DNA of 64,000 bases from Adiantum capillus-veneris. Taxonomy: Eukaryota > Streptophyta > Polypodiopsida > Polypodiales > Pteridaceae. Shown here piece by piece: positions 23,501 through 33,800 of this stretch. The DNA is taken from contig CM043962.1 of NCBI GenBank assembly GCA_014529385.2, positions 90,323,680 through 90,387,679 of the forward strand. The letters are read 5' to 3'. How positions within the stretch are numbered: position 1 is the first letter of the stretch; each line of letters opens with the position of its first letter. Below the pieces are notes generated by a model. The model saw nothing but the letters and a program-made list of their open reading frames with translations, was not told where the DNA came from and made no database searches. The translations under genes were made by a program, and so were the position numbers.

Positions 23501-26318
23501 GGATATGGCCTGGCCCTTGAAGCATGGACCGTGTAATCGCATAAGCGGGTGCGACGGGTGGTATTGGCGATGTCACACTAGCAATTTTGACCAAATTTAG
23601 GGGTGTGATTTTAGGCGCATTTGGGTTATAGGGGCATTGGGCAATCAAGTGATCTATGCCACAACGATTACATGTGAGTATTGGCATTGCAGACGTGCTC
23701 CCTTGATTCATTTGCATCTGTGCAGCATTCTTTTGCAGCCTAATAGGGCACTCCGCTGCCCGATGTGGTCCACCACACTCGTTGCATTGAAGAGGTGGCC
23801 TCCTAGCCTGGGTGTTGATATTTTGACCTCTGGATGCGAGAGCAGCAGCTTGATAAACCGGCTTGACTTGCCCCCAACAATCTTCCATGTAGTATATAGG
23901 ACACTCTTCCAATGTATCAAGTCCGTAGGCAATACTAGTGTCTATTTCCTCCTCACAGCCATCTGCATAAGCATTTGATGGCTCGCAACCCACTTGGTTC
24001 ATAGGGGCAACTCTTGGATGCGGGGGCTGCGGTCCTAGCACAGGAGGTGGTAACGGTGTAGCTTGTACAACATTTTGAGATCTAGGGACCATGTGTTGCG
24101 GTAGTTGCTCAACAGGTGGAGCAGGCATCAATACAGGAGCTCGAGGTGCATCTGTCCAGGCTACAGGTGGTCTATTTGCCATCATACGTTTGATCATTAA
24201 ACAATCCTTAGCTTGGTGACCATACCTACCACATGCGTTGCAAGTTCCATTAAATTTTACTCTAAACGTAGGGCACTCACTAGTGCTATGTGGACCTAAG
24301 CAAATGGAACACCATTGCTGCTCCCTTCTTGGATACATGTGACTATTTTGAGGGGGTCGATTATCCTTAAGAGACTCTTGGATTGCCTTGGTGAGGTCTG
24401 TGAAGAATGTCTCAAATACCTTTGGCTCATTGGCAATGGGCTTTGCAGTAGACACCCTCATGCCTGCTATCATCAAGTTGTCCTCTAGTTGGATTGCATT
24501 GGCAGTGACATCTTCCCAGGTTGTGATACCTCTAATCACTAGTCCATTATAGATTCCTTCATTCCTCAACCCTCGAATGAATCGATCAAGTAGTTGGTTA
24601 TTGTTGAAGCGCTCATTTACAGGGCAGCGAGAGTTTAAGTGCTTTAGACGACTAATGAAGTCCCTTACTGACTCTCCTTCCTTACGTTCGGCCTTCTGTA
24701 GCTGAGATGCTACACCCCAAAGCACACCTTCTCGTATGTACTCCTTTAGAAACAACCTTCGAAGGGTAGGGTAGATTGTTTTCTCGTCCACCCTTAGGGT
24801 CCTATACCAATCTCCAGCCTTCCCACTTAATGTCAAGCTTAAGGCATTGCACTTATGTAGTTCATTGCGTTCCCCTAAGGAATCACATACTTGTTCAAAC
24901 ACTTCAATGTATTTCCTAGCATCTTCGTCCCCATTGAATTTTTGCGTGAGTTTGGCAATTTGTACTGCCTTACTTCTAGGCTCTCTATCAGATGCATGAC
25001 GCATATTTTCCGCGATAGATCGACCTATGGTTTGAGCAAACGCTGCCAAGTCACCTATGTGAGGAGGCAGGGCCGGTGGAGGTACTCTTGGAATCATATG
25101 TGGGAGAGGGACGGGTACCGGTCTTGGCATATGTGTGGATGATGCAGGATATGGAACATAACCGGGCATAGGTCCACTCGGATAAGGGCTAGGGAGCAGC
25201 ACTCGAGGAGCATAAACAAGTGGTACAATTGGAGGTGTGGGGGCCATGTGTGCATAAGGGGCTAGAGGCACATACGGTCGAGGCCCCATATTAGGTACTA
25301 CGACACTAGGTAGTGGCACTGCGCTAACCGTAGATGTCATCGGTACATTCTCTGTCAGGCTTATCCCTGGAGTGAGCACTGGGTTTTCCTTAATAGAGGG
25401 TTGAGCCAAGTTAGGAAAGATAAAGTTGTCGCTCGGAGGCTCAGATTGCATAGAGACCCCAGGTGAAATGACGTAAGATGGGTCCATGGGGCTCATTAGA
25501 GGAGTCTCCATTTGTGATAGAGTAGGCTGTTGAGCCTTGCTTGTATCCAGAAATCTCATGGGGCCAGTTGAGAGTACATTTACCCCTCGGTTTTGCCTTT
25601 CTGATTGAATAATGCCATGGATAACATTACAGATCATTTTCTGTTGATATTCGATGCTCGTGGCACTAGAGGTGGATTGTACAATCTCTATCCATCCTAC
25701 ATGGTAGGCGTGGCCAGAGTGTAGATCCGTCAACACCTCAGTGTGGAGGTCGTATGTCCAATGATCATTAATGAACAATACTTCTAGAGTCGACGTGTTA
25801 ACGGTTTCTTGTGAGGTAGAAGCAATGTTGCTCCCCGTGGTTTTACTTGTCACCAACGGTACTCTAGAGGGAACTTCTGAAGGAGGCAGCTCAACAGGGC
25901 CTTCTTGGTAAGAAGTTGGCAGGATATCCACATGGACACTCTTTGGGGGTGTGGGGTCCACGTGCGATGTGAAAGGAGAGTCCACTTCCCCACCCCCTTC
26001 GTGTGCTTCATTTGCATCAGGTTCCGAGCAAGTAGCTCTACCTAATGTTTCCATGAAACGGCTAAACATACTAGTACTAGGCTGTGGAGCTTCGGGAGGT
26101 GCATGGCCTTCTCTCTCAGTGTTTTGGGTAGGGTATGCTTCCATGATTTCTGAGTCGGAGGAGGAATCACTAGCGGCTATTTTAGGGTCTTGGGTGGTGC
26201 TACCTTGTGTCCCCGCTGAGGGTCTAGAGCCTATCGTGGATGGGTAATGGGTGTCCGTATGAACAGAGGCACCCTCAATATGCTCGTGTTCTAGCACCCG
26301 CTCAGAGCGTAAGTGCAT
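20550..26318 (-). CDS. Ty3/gypsy gag - zinc knuckles - protease 1 - RT (1922 aa)
   Basis: One uninterrupted frame from the ATG at 26318. Residues 1-440 are proline/serine-rich. Residues 450-620 are a retrotransposon gag domain (FNGDEDARKYIEVFEQV, SGKAGDWYRTL, VRDFISRLKHLNSRC). Four zinc knuckles follow at 670-682, 693-706, 845-857 and 883-895; three are the shortened C-x2-C-x3-H-x4-C form and the second has x4. Residues 1245-1375 are protease 1, with ILDGGAGVSIV (catalytic D1281, D-G-G variant) and MILGRPFI. A linker, very acidic at 1490-1560 then basic (KKKKNLKRHRYR), leads to RT from about 1750 (KDVFAWTYHDMKGV, LDGYSGYNQ, FGLTNA). A one-base shift at about 20565 ends the frame just after FGLTNA. 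It makes virus-like particle, protease and polymerase in the family; translation of this copy would stop before the RT active site. Confidence 0.9.
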   Translation of the reverse strand: MHLRSERVLEHEHIEGASVHTDTHYPSTIGSRPSAGTQGSTTQDPKIAASDSSSDSEIMEAYPTQNTEREGHAPPEAPQPSTSMFSRFMETLGRATCSEPDANEAHEGGGEVDSPFTSHVDPTPPKSVHVDILPTSYQEGPVELPPSEVPSRVPLVTSKTTGSNIASTSQETVNTSTLEVLFINDHWTYDLHTEVLTDLHSGHAYHVGWIEIVQSTSSATSIEYQQKMICNVIHGIIQSERQNRGVNVLSTGPMRFLDTSKAQQPTLSQMETPLMSPMDPSYVISPGVSMQSEPPSDNFIFPNLAQPSIKENPVLTPGISLTENVPMTSTVSAVPLPSVVVPNMGPRPYVPLAPYAHMAPTPPIVPLVYAPRVLLPSPYPSGPMPGYVPYPASSTHMPRPVPVPLPHMIPRVPPPALPPHIGDLAAFAQTIGRSIAENMRHASDREPRSKAVQIAKLTQKFNGDEDARKYIEVFEQVCDSLGERNELHKCNALSLTLSGKAGDWYRTLRVDEKTIYPTLRRLFLKEYIREGVLWGVASQLQKAERKEGESVRDFISRLKHLNSRCPVNERFNNNQLLDRFIRGLRNEGIYNGLVIRGITTWEDVTANAIQLEDNLMIAGMRVSTAKPIANEPKVFETFFTDLTKAIQESLKDNRPPQNSHMYPRREQQWCSICLGPHSTSECPTFRVKFNGTCNACGRYGHQAKDCLMIKRMMANRPPVAWTDAPRAPVLMPAPPVEQLPQHMVPRSQNVVQATPLPPPVLGPQPPHPRVAPMNQVGCEPSNAYADGCEEEIDTSIAYGLDTLEECPIYYMEDCWGQVKPVYQAAALASRGQNINTQARRPPLQCNECGGPHRAAECPIRLQKNAAQMQMNQGSTSAMPILTCNRCGIDHLIAQCPYNPNAPKITPLNLVKIASVTSPIPPVAPAYAITRSMLQGPGHILEERDTASVIQAKKKKTRRKSSQNTGNSKPSSKTNIGTGDDPVYMNDLEDDSDSIETMETRTNATKGKTDKENRNMEPNENRIRENHKEPLKTPQVFPNPIQDPQDKPQGQKGKNRKKKVGTYPNSIDEIEQVKHLRGLVEETQRKLEPEPMHVKIHDTVFPTQVHPPHMNHRPLAISSIIQEGSEDGASESEHTPFLLERMFNEGIPDPIEEYEIPSSPVPSQGPTPCKMPMNVAKLVDFMSSEVRTTIIAKLYGDPELFLALRAFLNGELRTGLAQFAQPNRPDSIMIDEENHVQSLDLDGHESVIEVPINELGQYFEGNESNATLPITTKGLTIKGILDGGAGVSIVTKDCWESMGKPRLSVTNIVVKMANGTIAKPMGMLKDLKIKVLGHKVRHTFIVMDFSKHLMSYEMILGRPFIREAQMVHDWSKNHVYLQFQDSVLRVDLVTGKVHPLGSKTIIDHRSDTTVHSAPLQYCYTCKKDTDIGQDSPYMDVLPGMTESDNVDWVHLAATIDTWGNRGTTWVTPEGEEVPLNMISAIHASSKGKAIVDQFDSDTDSSIEDFDQHDLDTDSQSETDSESHELESGASSESKHSEGPNTSTDDSSPESEEDTNEDSFSEPYLNANQKQVSNKKKKNLKRHRYRANVRARIKKKRSSAEWLSYIGACDAHRKLVDNWGEYLQNVMWCRPRPHDIAQLEIIDKPKLSRTARRRQNQELARQHKKAEMEAQTKAQPESTDLHHAPEHFKSYTTGEAKVVYTKAQRIPIDGNNGIYDGPAIVKEIELADPGEESKPVFIAQDLTEVEEAVLKVLLKEFKDVFAWTYHDMKGVPPSVVQHTIPMISTAKQVQQRPYPMNPKYAKIIQEELDKLIKCGFIYPIEHSEWVSPIVIVPKKNGKLRVCMDLKKVNAATRRDHYPLPYSEHVLERVAGKEAYSFLDGYSGYNQITIALEDQAKTAFITEFGVFAFRVMAFGLTNALLHSND

Positions 26319-27123
26319 GTGCTTTTGATACCCTAAGGTGTCAAAAAGCTGCTCTAGGAGGCCTTGTGACTAGTTTTTAGCGTGTTTTTTGTTTATTTTT
26401 TTGCTAGATTTTTTAGAGCGTGTCGTGGAATGGGCCGTGTGATAGCTCGAAATGAGCGTATCGGTCAGAGGGTCGTGCCGTGCTTTACAGCCCCCCGTTT
26501 GGTCACTCTATGCCCTCGGAATCCCTAAAACTGTCAATTTCCAGTAGGGAACTAGGCCCAAACTAGAAGGTCTAAGGGTGCAAGTGGGAAGAGAAGGGAG
26601 GAGAGTGGAGGACTTGTCCCACATGCTCTCATTCTCTCTTGAGGGAGTAGGGTATATATATAAGAGTGAGTCTAGTGTATATCATAAGACTGAGGACTGA
26701 GGCCTGGGCTTGGGCTTGGGCTTGGGCTTGGGAAAAACATTTTTTTTTTGGAGATATTATTTGGTACGCATTTTGGTGCGCGTTGACCTCTTCTAACTAT
26801 TTACTGTCCCACCTACCTACTGACCTGCTAATCACTAGTTCACCTAATTACTAACCTACTTAATTAACTAACTGTGCCCAAACCAGAAAACACAAAAAAT
26901 GCAGAAATTGAAACTTGACAGAACTGTGCAGTGAAAACACAGAAAATGAAAAAAAGCAAGAAATGCTAACTGTGTGTAAACAGAAAAACAGAATTTTGCT
27001 AACTGTCTAACTAACACTAAATGTACGCAGCAGAAACAATACGCCTTCCCCTCCCTCTTCTTTCCTACTACAAACCACTCATACAAGAAGCACAAAGTGC
27101 CTCTTGGGCTTAGTGCAGAGCTA
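26319..27123 (-). other. leader between primer-binding site and gag
   Basis: About 800 bases without convincing coding sequence. A (TGGGCT)n minisatellite occupies 26705-26732. On the opposite strand a TATATATAAG box sits at about 26653, but no gene follows it. Confidence 0.5.
26705..26732. repeat. (TGGGCT)n minisatellite
   Basis: Four to five perfect hexamer units in the element leader. Confidence 0.9.
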
Positions 27124-27142
27124 TTCCCCGGCAACGGCGCCA
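27124..27142 (-). other. primer-binding site, tRNA-Asp
   Basis: On the minus strand TGGCGCCGTTGCCGGGGAA is complementary to the conserved 3' end of plant tRNA-Asp, the primer used by Athila/Tat-type Ty3 elements. It starts four bases inside the LTR end at 27147. Confidence 0.85.
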
Positions 27143-27146
27143 AAAA

Positions 27147-27397
27147 TGTGCACTCCTTGCCGCACTGTCGAAGCAAGGGACTTGCCGATACACCGTGTAC
27201 GAGCCGCAGACGGCTCCAAGCACACAACTAGTTTAACTAGTAAGCTCAAAGAGGGCAATGGTGTGTCACTCACCGCCTTATGCTCCTGCCGTAGAGGATT
27301 CCTCGCCGCGAAGAAGAGGGAGACGCCGCTACGCCACACTCAACCGCCTCACCGCCGTCGTGCCGCCGCAACGCTCAATCGCACACACACTCTCACA

Positions 27398-27430
<33 letters not shown>

Positions 27431-27739
27431 GCACACACACAAGGAGATGGTGAAGGAGAAGGTGGAGATGGAGCAAGAGCAGCTTCTATTGCACAATGAG
27501 AGAATGACTCAATTTTAGGTTTAATTGGCTTTTATGTGAGCTCACCCCATTCACACTTGGGCGCCCATGCTTAGCCAACTAACCCTAGCATGTTCGTGTT
27601 AGAGTGCGCCTCTCATCGGCGATCACTCTACCTTTCCCTATTGGACAGACAAGCCCGGTGCCTGACTCTACTTAAATAAATAATACGGTTACAGTGTCCG
27701 TCGTAGGCGATAGGGTGTCCTGTGAGCCACGAGGGTTAA
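27147..27739 (-). repeat. 5' LTR of the large Ty3 element
   Basis: In plus orientation it starts TGTGCACTCC at 27147 and the best far end is GGGTTAACA at 27739, giving a 593-bp LTR of TG...CA form. A CT microsatellite lies inside at about 27400-27424. The near end is fixed by the primer-binding site. The far end is inferred from the terminal dinucleotide and from transposase-like coding sequence starting just beyond. Confidence 0.6.
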
Positions 27740-27762
27740 CAAATAACAATGTTTTGAGTATC

Positions 27763-28232
27763 TGAAGCCATATTTTGTGCACAAGATGAAGGAAATAACT
27801 ACACGTTGTTGCATTGTGCATGTGCAAATGACCTATTTAAGGAAAGCAATAAATCACATGCGGTAGAAGTTTTTTGGTCTACATGGAGTTACATGTGATT
27901 ATACATGCTCAATGTGTGCCCATGATTTACACACTACTTTTTGTTTGCAATGATTCTTACAATGCATACAAGATACTACAAATTTATGTGAGTTTGTTGT
28001 GTGCCCCAAGCCCACAGATGTAGCCTTTCACAAATATAATTGTTTAATGGGTAGTTGTGTTGATTGCGGCACCAAAAAAAATTCCTTGTGTCCAATAGAG
28101 CTTGCCAAGAAGGATTTGCAGGTGTCCGTTAAGGTTTTTGAAGATGTCAAAATAGTGGTAGATGTTGACGATGTTACTGGTAGCACTCAAAAATAGAGAA
28201 AAAAGAAAAGAATGGATCTTTTGCACAAGAAA
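27763..28232 (+). pseudogene. left half of a plant transposase-like gene
   Basis: Pieces in more than one frame include KPYFVHKMKEITTRCC, a CPKPTDVAFHKYNCLMGSC segment followed by VDCGTKKNSLCPIEL, and KKKRMDLLHKK just before the chromovirus LTR at 28233. They match, in order, the central part of an uncharacterised plant multicopy protein family I know by pattern, with paired C-x2-C sites and a K-x-K-x-L-L-H-K segment. The continuation lies beyond the chromovirus at 37620-38020. The gene was already decayed or decayed after the insertion. The transposase-like role is inference from its repetitive nature. Confidence 0.5.
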
Positions 28233-29820
28233 TGTAACATTTAATGGCCTAATAACTTATGTGTAGCGGAAATTAGCATGAACATAGTGGGCATTTCATT
28301 AGAATAGATTCCTAATGAGAATTACAAGAGTGCTTGGGTGGAGAGAGCAACAAAAAGCATAACACCTAGTTAGATAGCATCAACAATACTTTCAAAAGAG
28401 AGAGAAATTAAGCTATTGACAAAAGTTGAGGACCGGATTTGCATGGAGCTGGTCCCCCCTCCAAAAGGCTTTGTATTATGGTTTCTCCCATTAAGAGAGA
28501 CATTGTACAATACAATTCTTTGTGTTCCTTCGAGACTAGCTAGTGCAACCAAGATGGAAGCTTCATGCACTAAGCAAAACACTTAATCAAACACAACTTG
28601 AATTATCCCCGTTCTCAGACCCAAGACCTCACACACCTTCGAAGATGGTGAGAGCTAGCAAGGTATGAGAGTAGATTGAGAGGAAGAAGGATTATCTTAC
28701 GAGAAAGATGTACATCGCCTCACATAATCACTCATATTAGCATAGCTTAGCTTAGTAATTAGCTTGGTAGAGAAGATGAGCATGCATTGAAGCTTGGCTC
28801 TTGGTTGGATTTGCATCCACATGCCAAGAGAGTGTTGATGTAGGCTTCTATCTCACAAGCTTGGAGTAGGTGATGAGCTCTCCATTAAAGCTTGGGAGGA
28901 GATAGAGTGTTCTTTCTTCACACATGAGCTTCTGTGATTGTATGTGTGATAATGCCTTGCAAAAATCAGCCCCCTCTCTCTCTTGGGCGAGCCCTTGCTG
29001 CTAATTTGGTCTGGCTTTTGCCTCATTGGCCCTCCCCAAGTCAAGCCAATGGGTGTTAAGCAGCATAAGAGATAGCCTTCTGACATGTGTCCCCCTTTCC
29101 CCTTTTGTGAGAGCTTTAAGTAATTAAATAATTAAACTAAACTCTCATTGGACCCCTTGGCCTCCTGGCCAATAGGAATCAGGCAAGCCATGGGGCTCCT
29201 GAATGCTCATTGGACCCCTTGGGAGACTGCCCAATAGTCTTCTAGGAGACTTAATTCTCATTGGTTTCTTTTATTAGATGTTTTTAAATTAATTAAACTA
29301 GATTTACTCTAGCTAAATTCTCATTGGTCCACTTCAAGGGTCATCCAATAGAAATTGGGCACACCTTGTGGGCATCTGGCCTAGGGAGCTGACATGTGTC
29401 CCTCATTCCCTTTGTGTAAAGGGAGCCTGTGTGTGTGTGTGGCTTTCTCTCTCATCCCCTACCTTTAGGGCTCGCCCCCTCCCATGTAGGGATATGCAAA
29501 GACTTTTAGGGCACACACAAAGCATCCAATTTTCCCTAGGGTTGACCTTTGGACACAACCTTTGAATTTTGGAACCTTAGCATTTTGGAAGTCTTAATGG
29601 GCTGAACCTTAGGGTCTTTTTAGCCCATTGTTGCACATGGCTCTTTTGCAGATGCCCCCCCCCTTTAGATCCCTATTTTCCCTGCTTTGGATCCCTACTG
29701 TGGCCGGTCTGCTAGCTTAACCAATATTCTAGCTTTTTCTCCCCTGGCCTTCCCCACATTAAATGATCAGTTTAATATGAGAAAATCATTTAGGAGAATT
29801 AGATATTGATTATTATGACA
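28233..29820 (-). repeat. 3' LTR of chromovirus
   Basis: Near-identical to 35401-36988. It contains several CATTGGACCCC/CCAATAG motifs (about 29145-29350) and a short TG run. Small open frames inside (for example 28370-28582) are duplicated in the other LTR and have no coding character. Next to it, the minus-strand purine run at 29821-29836 is a plausible polypurine tract. Confidence 0.95.
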
Positions 29821-30178
29821 TTACCTCTCTCTTGAAATCATAGTCGTCCTCGACTGTGGTGTAGAGAAGATAAAGCATGTTCATGAGTCCTTTTCTTAAC
29901 GGGTAGAGGATCCCTATGTTACCCTACGACATCATTCCACAATGGATGACTAGTCCATTTGGCGCTTGAGAGCCTGAGGCTGCCGCAAGCATGTTTGCAC
30001 ATCAGTCCTATCAGTCTTCCATAGTAGAGTGACAAGCTCTACTTGGTGTTTGGGAGACGTCATCTCCACAAACTTGATCTAAGCATGCATACTACTTTAT
30101 TTTTGTGCACAAATAAAGAAAAAGAGAGAGTCTTATAAGACAAAATTTTTGTTCATTTTTAACATTTTGTACATTTGC

Positions 30179-30331
30179 TTACTCTTGGGAAGCATTGTAA
30201 GCATTGACAAGGTTTAGGTTATCCTTTAATTGTATGCCTTGCATCCATCTAGCATCTTCAAAAGGATAATTCTTAAACTTAATAAGATATCGTCGGATAG
30301 TCTTACCGCCTCTTAATACCTTGTCTTCATG
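30179..30331 (-). pseudogene. chromodomain segment cut off by a nonsense codon
   Basis: Immediately after the TGA at 30332-30334 the same frame stays open to TAA at 30179. It reads HEDKVLRGGK, then TIRRYLIKFKNYPFEDARW. The Y-L-I-K-F-K-N-Y-P pattern with the downstream W is a chromodomain, the histone-targeting module at the end of chromovirus integrase. Confidence 0.7.
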
Positions 30332-30793
30332 TCAGAGGATGGACTCAGGCTGCAGCACCTCCTCTTGGTCCTCGATCTCCGGTGGGTCTTCAATAGTTGG
30401 TTCTTGAGGTGGCTCTCCTTTGTAAGGCTTTAATAGGCTCACATGAAAAGCATTGTGTATGAGCCAATTATTGGGCAACTTAAGTTGATAGGCCATGTCA
30501 TTGATTGGCCTAAGAATCTGGAAGGGACCATAGTACCTTTTTGCTAGTTTAGCATAGTACTTTTGGTGGCCCGTAGGATTCTTGCCCGTCGTGTGCCTTA
30601 ATCGAGCCTTGGGAAACTTTAACAAGACCCAATCGTTTTCTTTAAAGGCTTGGGCTCTTCTGTGCTTGTCAGCAGCAGCCTTTTGCCTTTGCTGTGAGAT
30701 AGAGATAGCATCCTTAATCTTTTGGAAAGATTCTTGTAGGTCTCGGCTATACTCATCTGCAGCGAAGATCTTCCCATGTACCTTAAGTAGCAA
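30332..30793 (-). pseudogene. chromovirus integrase C-terminal domain
   Basis: A 153-residue frame overlapping the end of the pol frame in another phase. DKHRRAQAFKENDWVLLKF, YYGPFQIL and NAFHVSLLKPY are the typical DNA-binding C-terminus of Ty3 integrase. Upstream the frame remains open as GKAPFEVIEGRSKSPLLL, showing the junction created by the integrase deletion. It ends at a TGA that precedes the chromodomain. Confidence 0.8.
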
Positions 30794-30816
30794 GGGACTT
30801 TTTGATCTTCCTTCAA

Positions 30817-33800
30817 TTACCTCGAAAGGTGCTTTTCCCGTGGATGATAAGCCGAAGAGAAGTTTAGCCTTGTTCCTAAATTCTCAAAGAGACCCTTCCA
30901 GAAATTACTGGTCATTCTAGGATCTCTATCTGACACTATGGACATTGGCAAGCCATGGTATTTGAAAATTTGTGAAATGAAGAGGGTTGCCATTTGATGG
31001 GCTTTGATAGTCTTTTTGACAGGTATAAAATGAGCTTGTTTATTGAACCTGTCTACTATCGTCCATATTCTCGTATTCCCATGGATAGACTTAGGCAATC
31101 CAAAGATAAAATCCATGGATATGATCTCCCATGGTGAATTAGGGATTGGCAAGGGTTGAAGCAATCCAGGTTGCTTCCCTCTATCAAATTTTTTCTTTTG
31201 GCATACCACACATTTGGAAACATACTCTTGTATGCTCACTTTCATGGTAGGCCAATAGAAATATGTTTCAATTCCCTTTAAGGTAGACTGAATCCCTCTA
31301 TGCCCCGCATAAGGTGGAGCATGAGATTCATACATTACTTTCTCACGTAGTGAGTTAGTAACGCATAGTCTATTGCCATAGAGAAGATAACCATCTTGTA
31401 AAGTAAATGGTTCTTCTTTCTTCCCTAATGCAAGGGCTGAAATCACATCTCTAAAATCGGGATCAATAGCATACTCATCTATCATTGAAGATAGATCATT
31501 GTGAGTTGCTATGGAAACCGCATTCACTCTCGGTCGTCTTGAGAGTGCATCGGCTACTTGATTATGCTTGCCAGCAATGTGAGCAATATGAAAATGAAAT
31601 TGCGAAAGGAAATTTGCCCACCTCATTTGTTTGTCGGAGAGCTTGGTCTGCGTCATGAAGTACTTAAGACTTTGGTGATGCGTTCGCAGAATGAAAGGAG
31701 TCCCCAATAAATAGTGCTTCCATGAGTCTAAGGCATGTAGAACTGCAAGGAGTTCCTTTTCGTATATGCCTAGAGCTTGCTCAACAGGGTCGAGCCTTCG
31801 ACTCTCATAGCCTATGGCATGCCCTTCTTGGAGCAAAACAGCTCCAAGGCAATCACCACAAGCATCGCATTGGACCTCAAATGGTTTTGAGAGATCCGGT
31901 AGTGTAAGCACAGGTTGAGAGATAAGCTTTTCTTTAAGCTTTTCGAAAGCATTGTTCTCCTTAGCAGACCATGTATACCTAACACTTTTCTTTGTTAGGT
32001 CATGTAATGGTCCCGCAATTTGTGAGAACTTTTCTATGAAGCGTCTATAGTATGCACACATACCTATGAAGCTTCTTAGTTCATGAAGATTCCTTGGTTT
32101 AGGCCAGCCTTTTATTACCTCTAACTTGGATGGATCCATTTGGATGCCATCTTGAGAGATAATGTGACCTAAATACTGAATCTCTTGCAAGAAAAATTCA
32201 CTTTTCTTTCGATTAACATAAAGTTTATTCTCTCTTAAAACTTGAAATATTACCTGGAGGTGTTGCTTGTGTTCCTCCAATGAATTAGAGTAGATGATAA
32301 TATCATCAAAGAACACTCCAGTGAAGGTTTGATGAGGCCTGAACAGCTTCTCCATCAAGCGGTTGAATGTGACTGGTGCATTGGTCAAGCCAAAAGGCAT
32401 GACAATGTATTCGTAAAGACCAAATGTAGTACGAAATGTGGTCTTTACAATGTCTTGATCAACTATCCTTATTTGATGATAGCCACTTTTTAGGTCAACC
32501 CTACTGAAGTAGGTCGATCCTTGTCGCTTATCAAATAGGTCTTCTACCCGTGGAACGGGAAACCTATTCTTGATAGTAATCCTATTTAGTGCTCTATAGT
32601 CGACACACATACGATATGTGCCGTCTTTCTTTTGCACTAATAGCACAGGTGAGCAAAATGGAGATGAGCTTGGCCTAACCATACCCTTCTCAACTAACTC
32701 ATGCACTTGCCGCATAATCTCCTCTTGTTGAGCTTGAGAAACTCTATAAGGAGGTTTATTAGGCGGTGAACTTCCTGGAAGAAGTTCAATTGCATGGTCA
32801 TCATTACCTCGTTTAGGAGGTAGTTGACAAGGGATGTCGTCAATAAAAACATCTTTAAACCCCTTGAGAAAATTGGATAACTCTAATTCCTTTTGGTTGC
32901 TTTTATTTTCTTTTGCTAAAGCATTAGGTTCATTTTGAGAGTCTTTAACAAAAATCATGTACACGGAAATAGAGCTCTTTATTGACTTGTTGAAAGCTGG
33001 TGTATGTACAATGGGGATGGTGTTACCCATTTCCTTAGCATCTATATACATGTCTTTTTCCCTGAACTTAAAGGAGATTCTCCTTTCAGGAAATTTAACA
33101 TCGGCAGCCAGGCGGTCAAACCATGGTGCCCCTAGGATTACATCCTCATGCTTGAGAGGAGAGATAAAGAAGTCCTCTTTGTCCACATAGCCTTGGACAT
33201 GAAGCCTCAATTTCCCCATTAAGGGAGTGACTGAAGCTTCTTGTCCCTTGAAGGCACTGTCTACGGATAGGACATCTCCCATCTCGTAGGATTGTATGCC
33301 TAGCTTGGTGGCTAACTCCATAGATATAAAATTGTGAGTAGAACCAGGGTCAAAGAGAATAAAAGCATCATGTTCTCTTACCTTTCCCCAAGCATGGCAT
33401 AGAGGAGATCCTTTGTGGTGAGTTTGGTGAGTCTCCTCCTCTTGGATTTCAACCAAGGAAGCTCTAGGAGGATCTTGGCGGTTGTTCTTTTGGGGACAAG
33501 CGCGGTACGCATGCCCTTGTTCGCCGCACTTGAAGCACCGGTTATCCTTACGATAACGCTCAAGCTCTTCAGGAGAGAGTTTATTCTTACCTTTGTAAAC
33601 TCCCTTCTCTTTAGCTTTGTTGGAGTTGCCCTTAGGAGACTTTTGGACATTGTCCTTCCCCTTAGGCTCATTGGAACCCTTGTTTTCCGGGGGCTTATTA
33701 TTTCTTTTTGCCACCGTTTGGAAATTGATTCGAGAGGCGACCATAGTGTGGTGTATTACCGCCGATATGGTACGTGGTCTTTGGGAGTTGACATACTCCG

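Larger units (their letters stand above)
17010..27739 (-). mobile_element. large Athila-like Ty3/gypsy element with two protease domains
   Basis: On the minus strand the order is 5' LTR (27739-27147), tRNA-Asp primer-binding site (27142-27124), long leader, and a coding frame for gag, zinc knuckles, PR1, RT, RNase H, INT, PR2 and a W-repeat tail (26318-17032), then a polypurine tract. The RNase H to INT junction has no second RNase H, and the tRNA-Asp primer is typical of Athila/Tat elements. Only three lesions break about 9.3 kb of coding sequence: a frameshift near 20565, TAG at 18667-18669 and TGA at 17353-17355. Sequence below 17010 does not resemble the 5' LTR, so the 3' end is lost, replaced or wrongly placed. 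Confidence 0.75.

Noticed and set aside
24891-25142. Plus-strand frames opposite the gag-pol frame (also 23275, 25951 and others)
   Set aside because: Shadows of the long minus-strand coding frame; no motifs of their own.
26640-26680. TATATATAAG box on the plus strand as a gene promoter
   Set aside because: No open frame follows except a hexanucleotide-repeat artefact, and it lies in the leader of an opposite-strand element.
28370-29565. Several 60-77-codon frames, each found twice (also 35538-36733)
   Set aside because: They lie in the two LTRs and are duplicated because the LTRs are; no coding motif.
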